The notes under the pieces are model-generated. The model was not told the origin of the DNA and did not search any database. It worked only from the letters and a program-made list of their open reading frames with translations. A DNA stretch of 6,328 bases, taken from NCBI GenBank assembly GCA_023444445.1, contig JAEXMK010000244.1:1-6328 (forward strand). The letters are read 5' to 3'. The position numbers were made by a program, and so were the translations under genes. This document shows, piece by piece, positions 6,323 to 6,328 of this stretch. How positions within the stretch are numbered: position 1 is the first letter of the stretch; every line of letters starts with the position of its first letter. This DNA comes from Pseudomonadota bacterium. GTDB taxonomy: Bacteria; Pseudomonadota; Alphaproteobacteria; Rhizobiales; Rhizobiaceae.

Positions 6323-6328
6323 ATGAAG
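6323..6328 (+). CDS. bamA: First two codons of the next gene, probably bamA/omp85
   Basis: ATG-AAG closes the window, with AAGG at 6308-6311 eleven bases upstream as a rather distant ribosome binding site. In rhizobia and many other proteobacteria the gene after rseP encodes the outer-membrane assembly factor BamA (Omp85), whose signal peptide commonly starts Met-Lys. Only two codons are visible, so the assignment is inference from gene order. Confidence 0.4.

Overview
The window is a housekeeping segment of an alphaproteobacterial chromosome. Every gene lies on the + strand, in the order rpsB (3' part) - tsf - pyrH - frr - uppS - cdsA - rseP - [start of the next gene, probably bamA/omp85]. 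The protein sequences, the 308-residue EF-Ts, the short single-PDZ RseP and the moderately high GC fit Rhizobiaceae, most likely Agrobacterium or a close Rhizobium relative. The taxon rests on recognition of the sequences, not on a search.

Layout: bases 1-584 hold the C-terminal three quarters of ribosomal protein S2. They are followed by a 7-bp hairpin and then a perfect 13-bp terminator-like stem (639-678). Bases 685-940 carry no convincing gene and probably form the promoter and 5' leader of tsf. tsf (941-1867) and pyrH (1965-2687) are separated by about 97 bases with a GC-rich 11-bp hairpin. frr (2754-3311) follows after 66 bases. The frr stop codon lies inside an 8-10 bp stem that is followed by a T-rich run, a plausible terminator or attenuator before uppS (3376-4119). 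uppS and cdsA (4119-4952) share one base (TGATG). rseP (4990-6123) follows after 37 bases. The last 200 bases are a T-rich intergenic region with a perfect 7-bp hairpin. They end at an ATG-AAG that is probably the first codon pair of bamA.

Together the genes serve translation (S2, EF-Ts, ribosome recycling factor), pyrimidine nucleotide supply (UMP kinase) and envelope building (undecaprenyl diphosphate for cell wall and polysaccharide carriers, CDP-diacylglycerol for phospholipids, a site-2 intramembrane protease, and probably outer-membrane protein assembly next). This is the classic rpsB-to-bamA cluster, here without the dxr gene that E. coli carries between frr and uppS. I found no mobile element, CRISPR array, RNA gene or novel system. 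The points worth a second look are regulatory: the hairpin over the frr stop codon, the long tsf leader, and the rseP-bamA gap.
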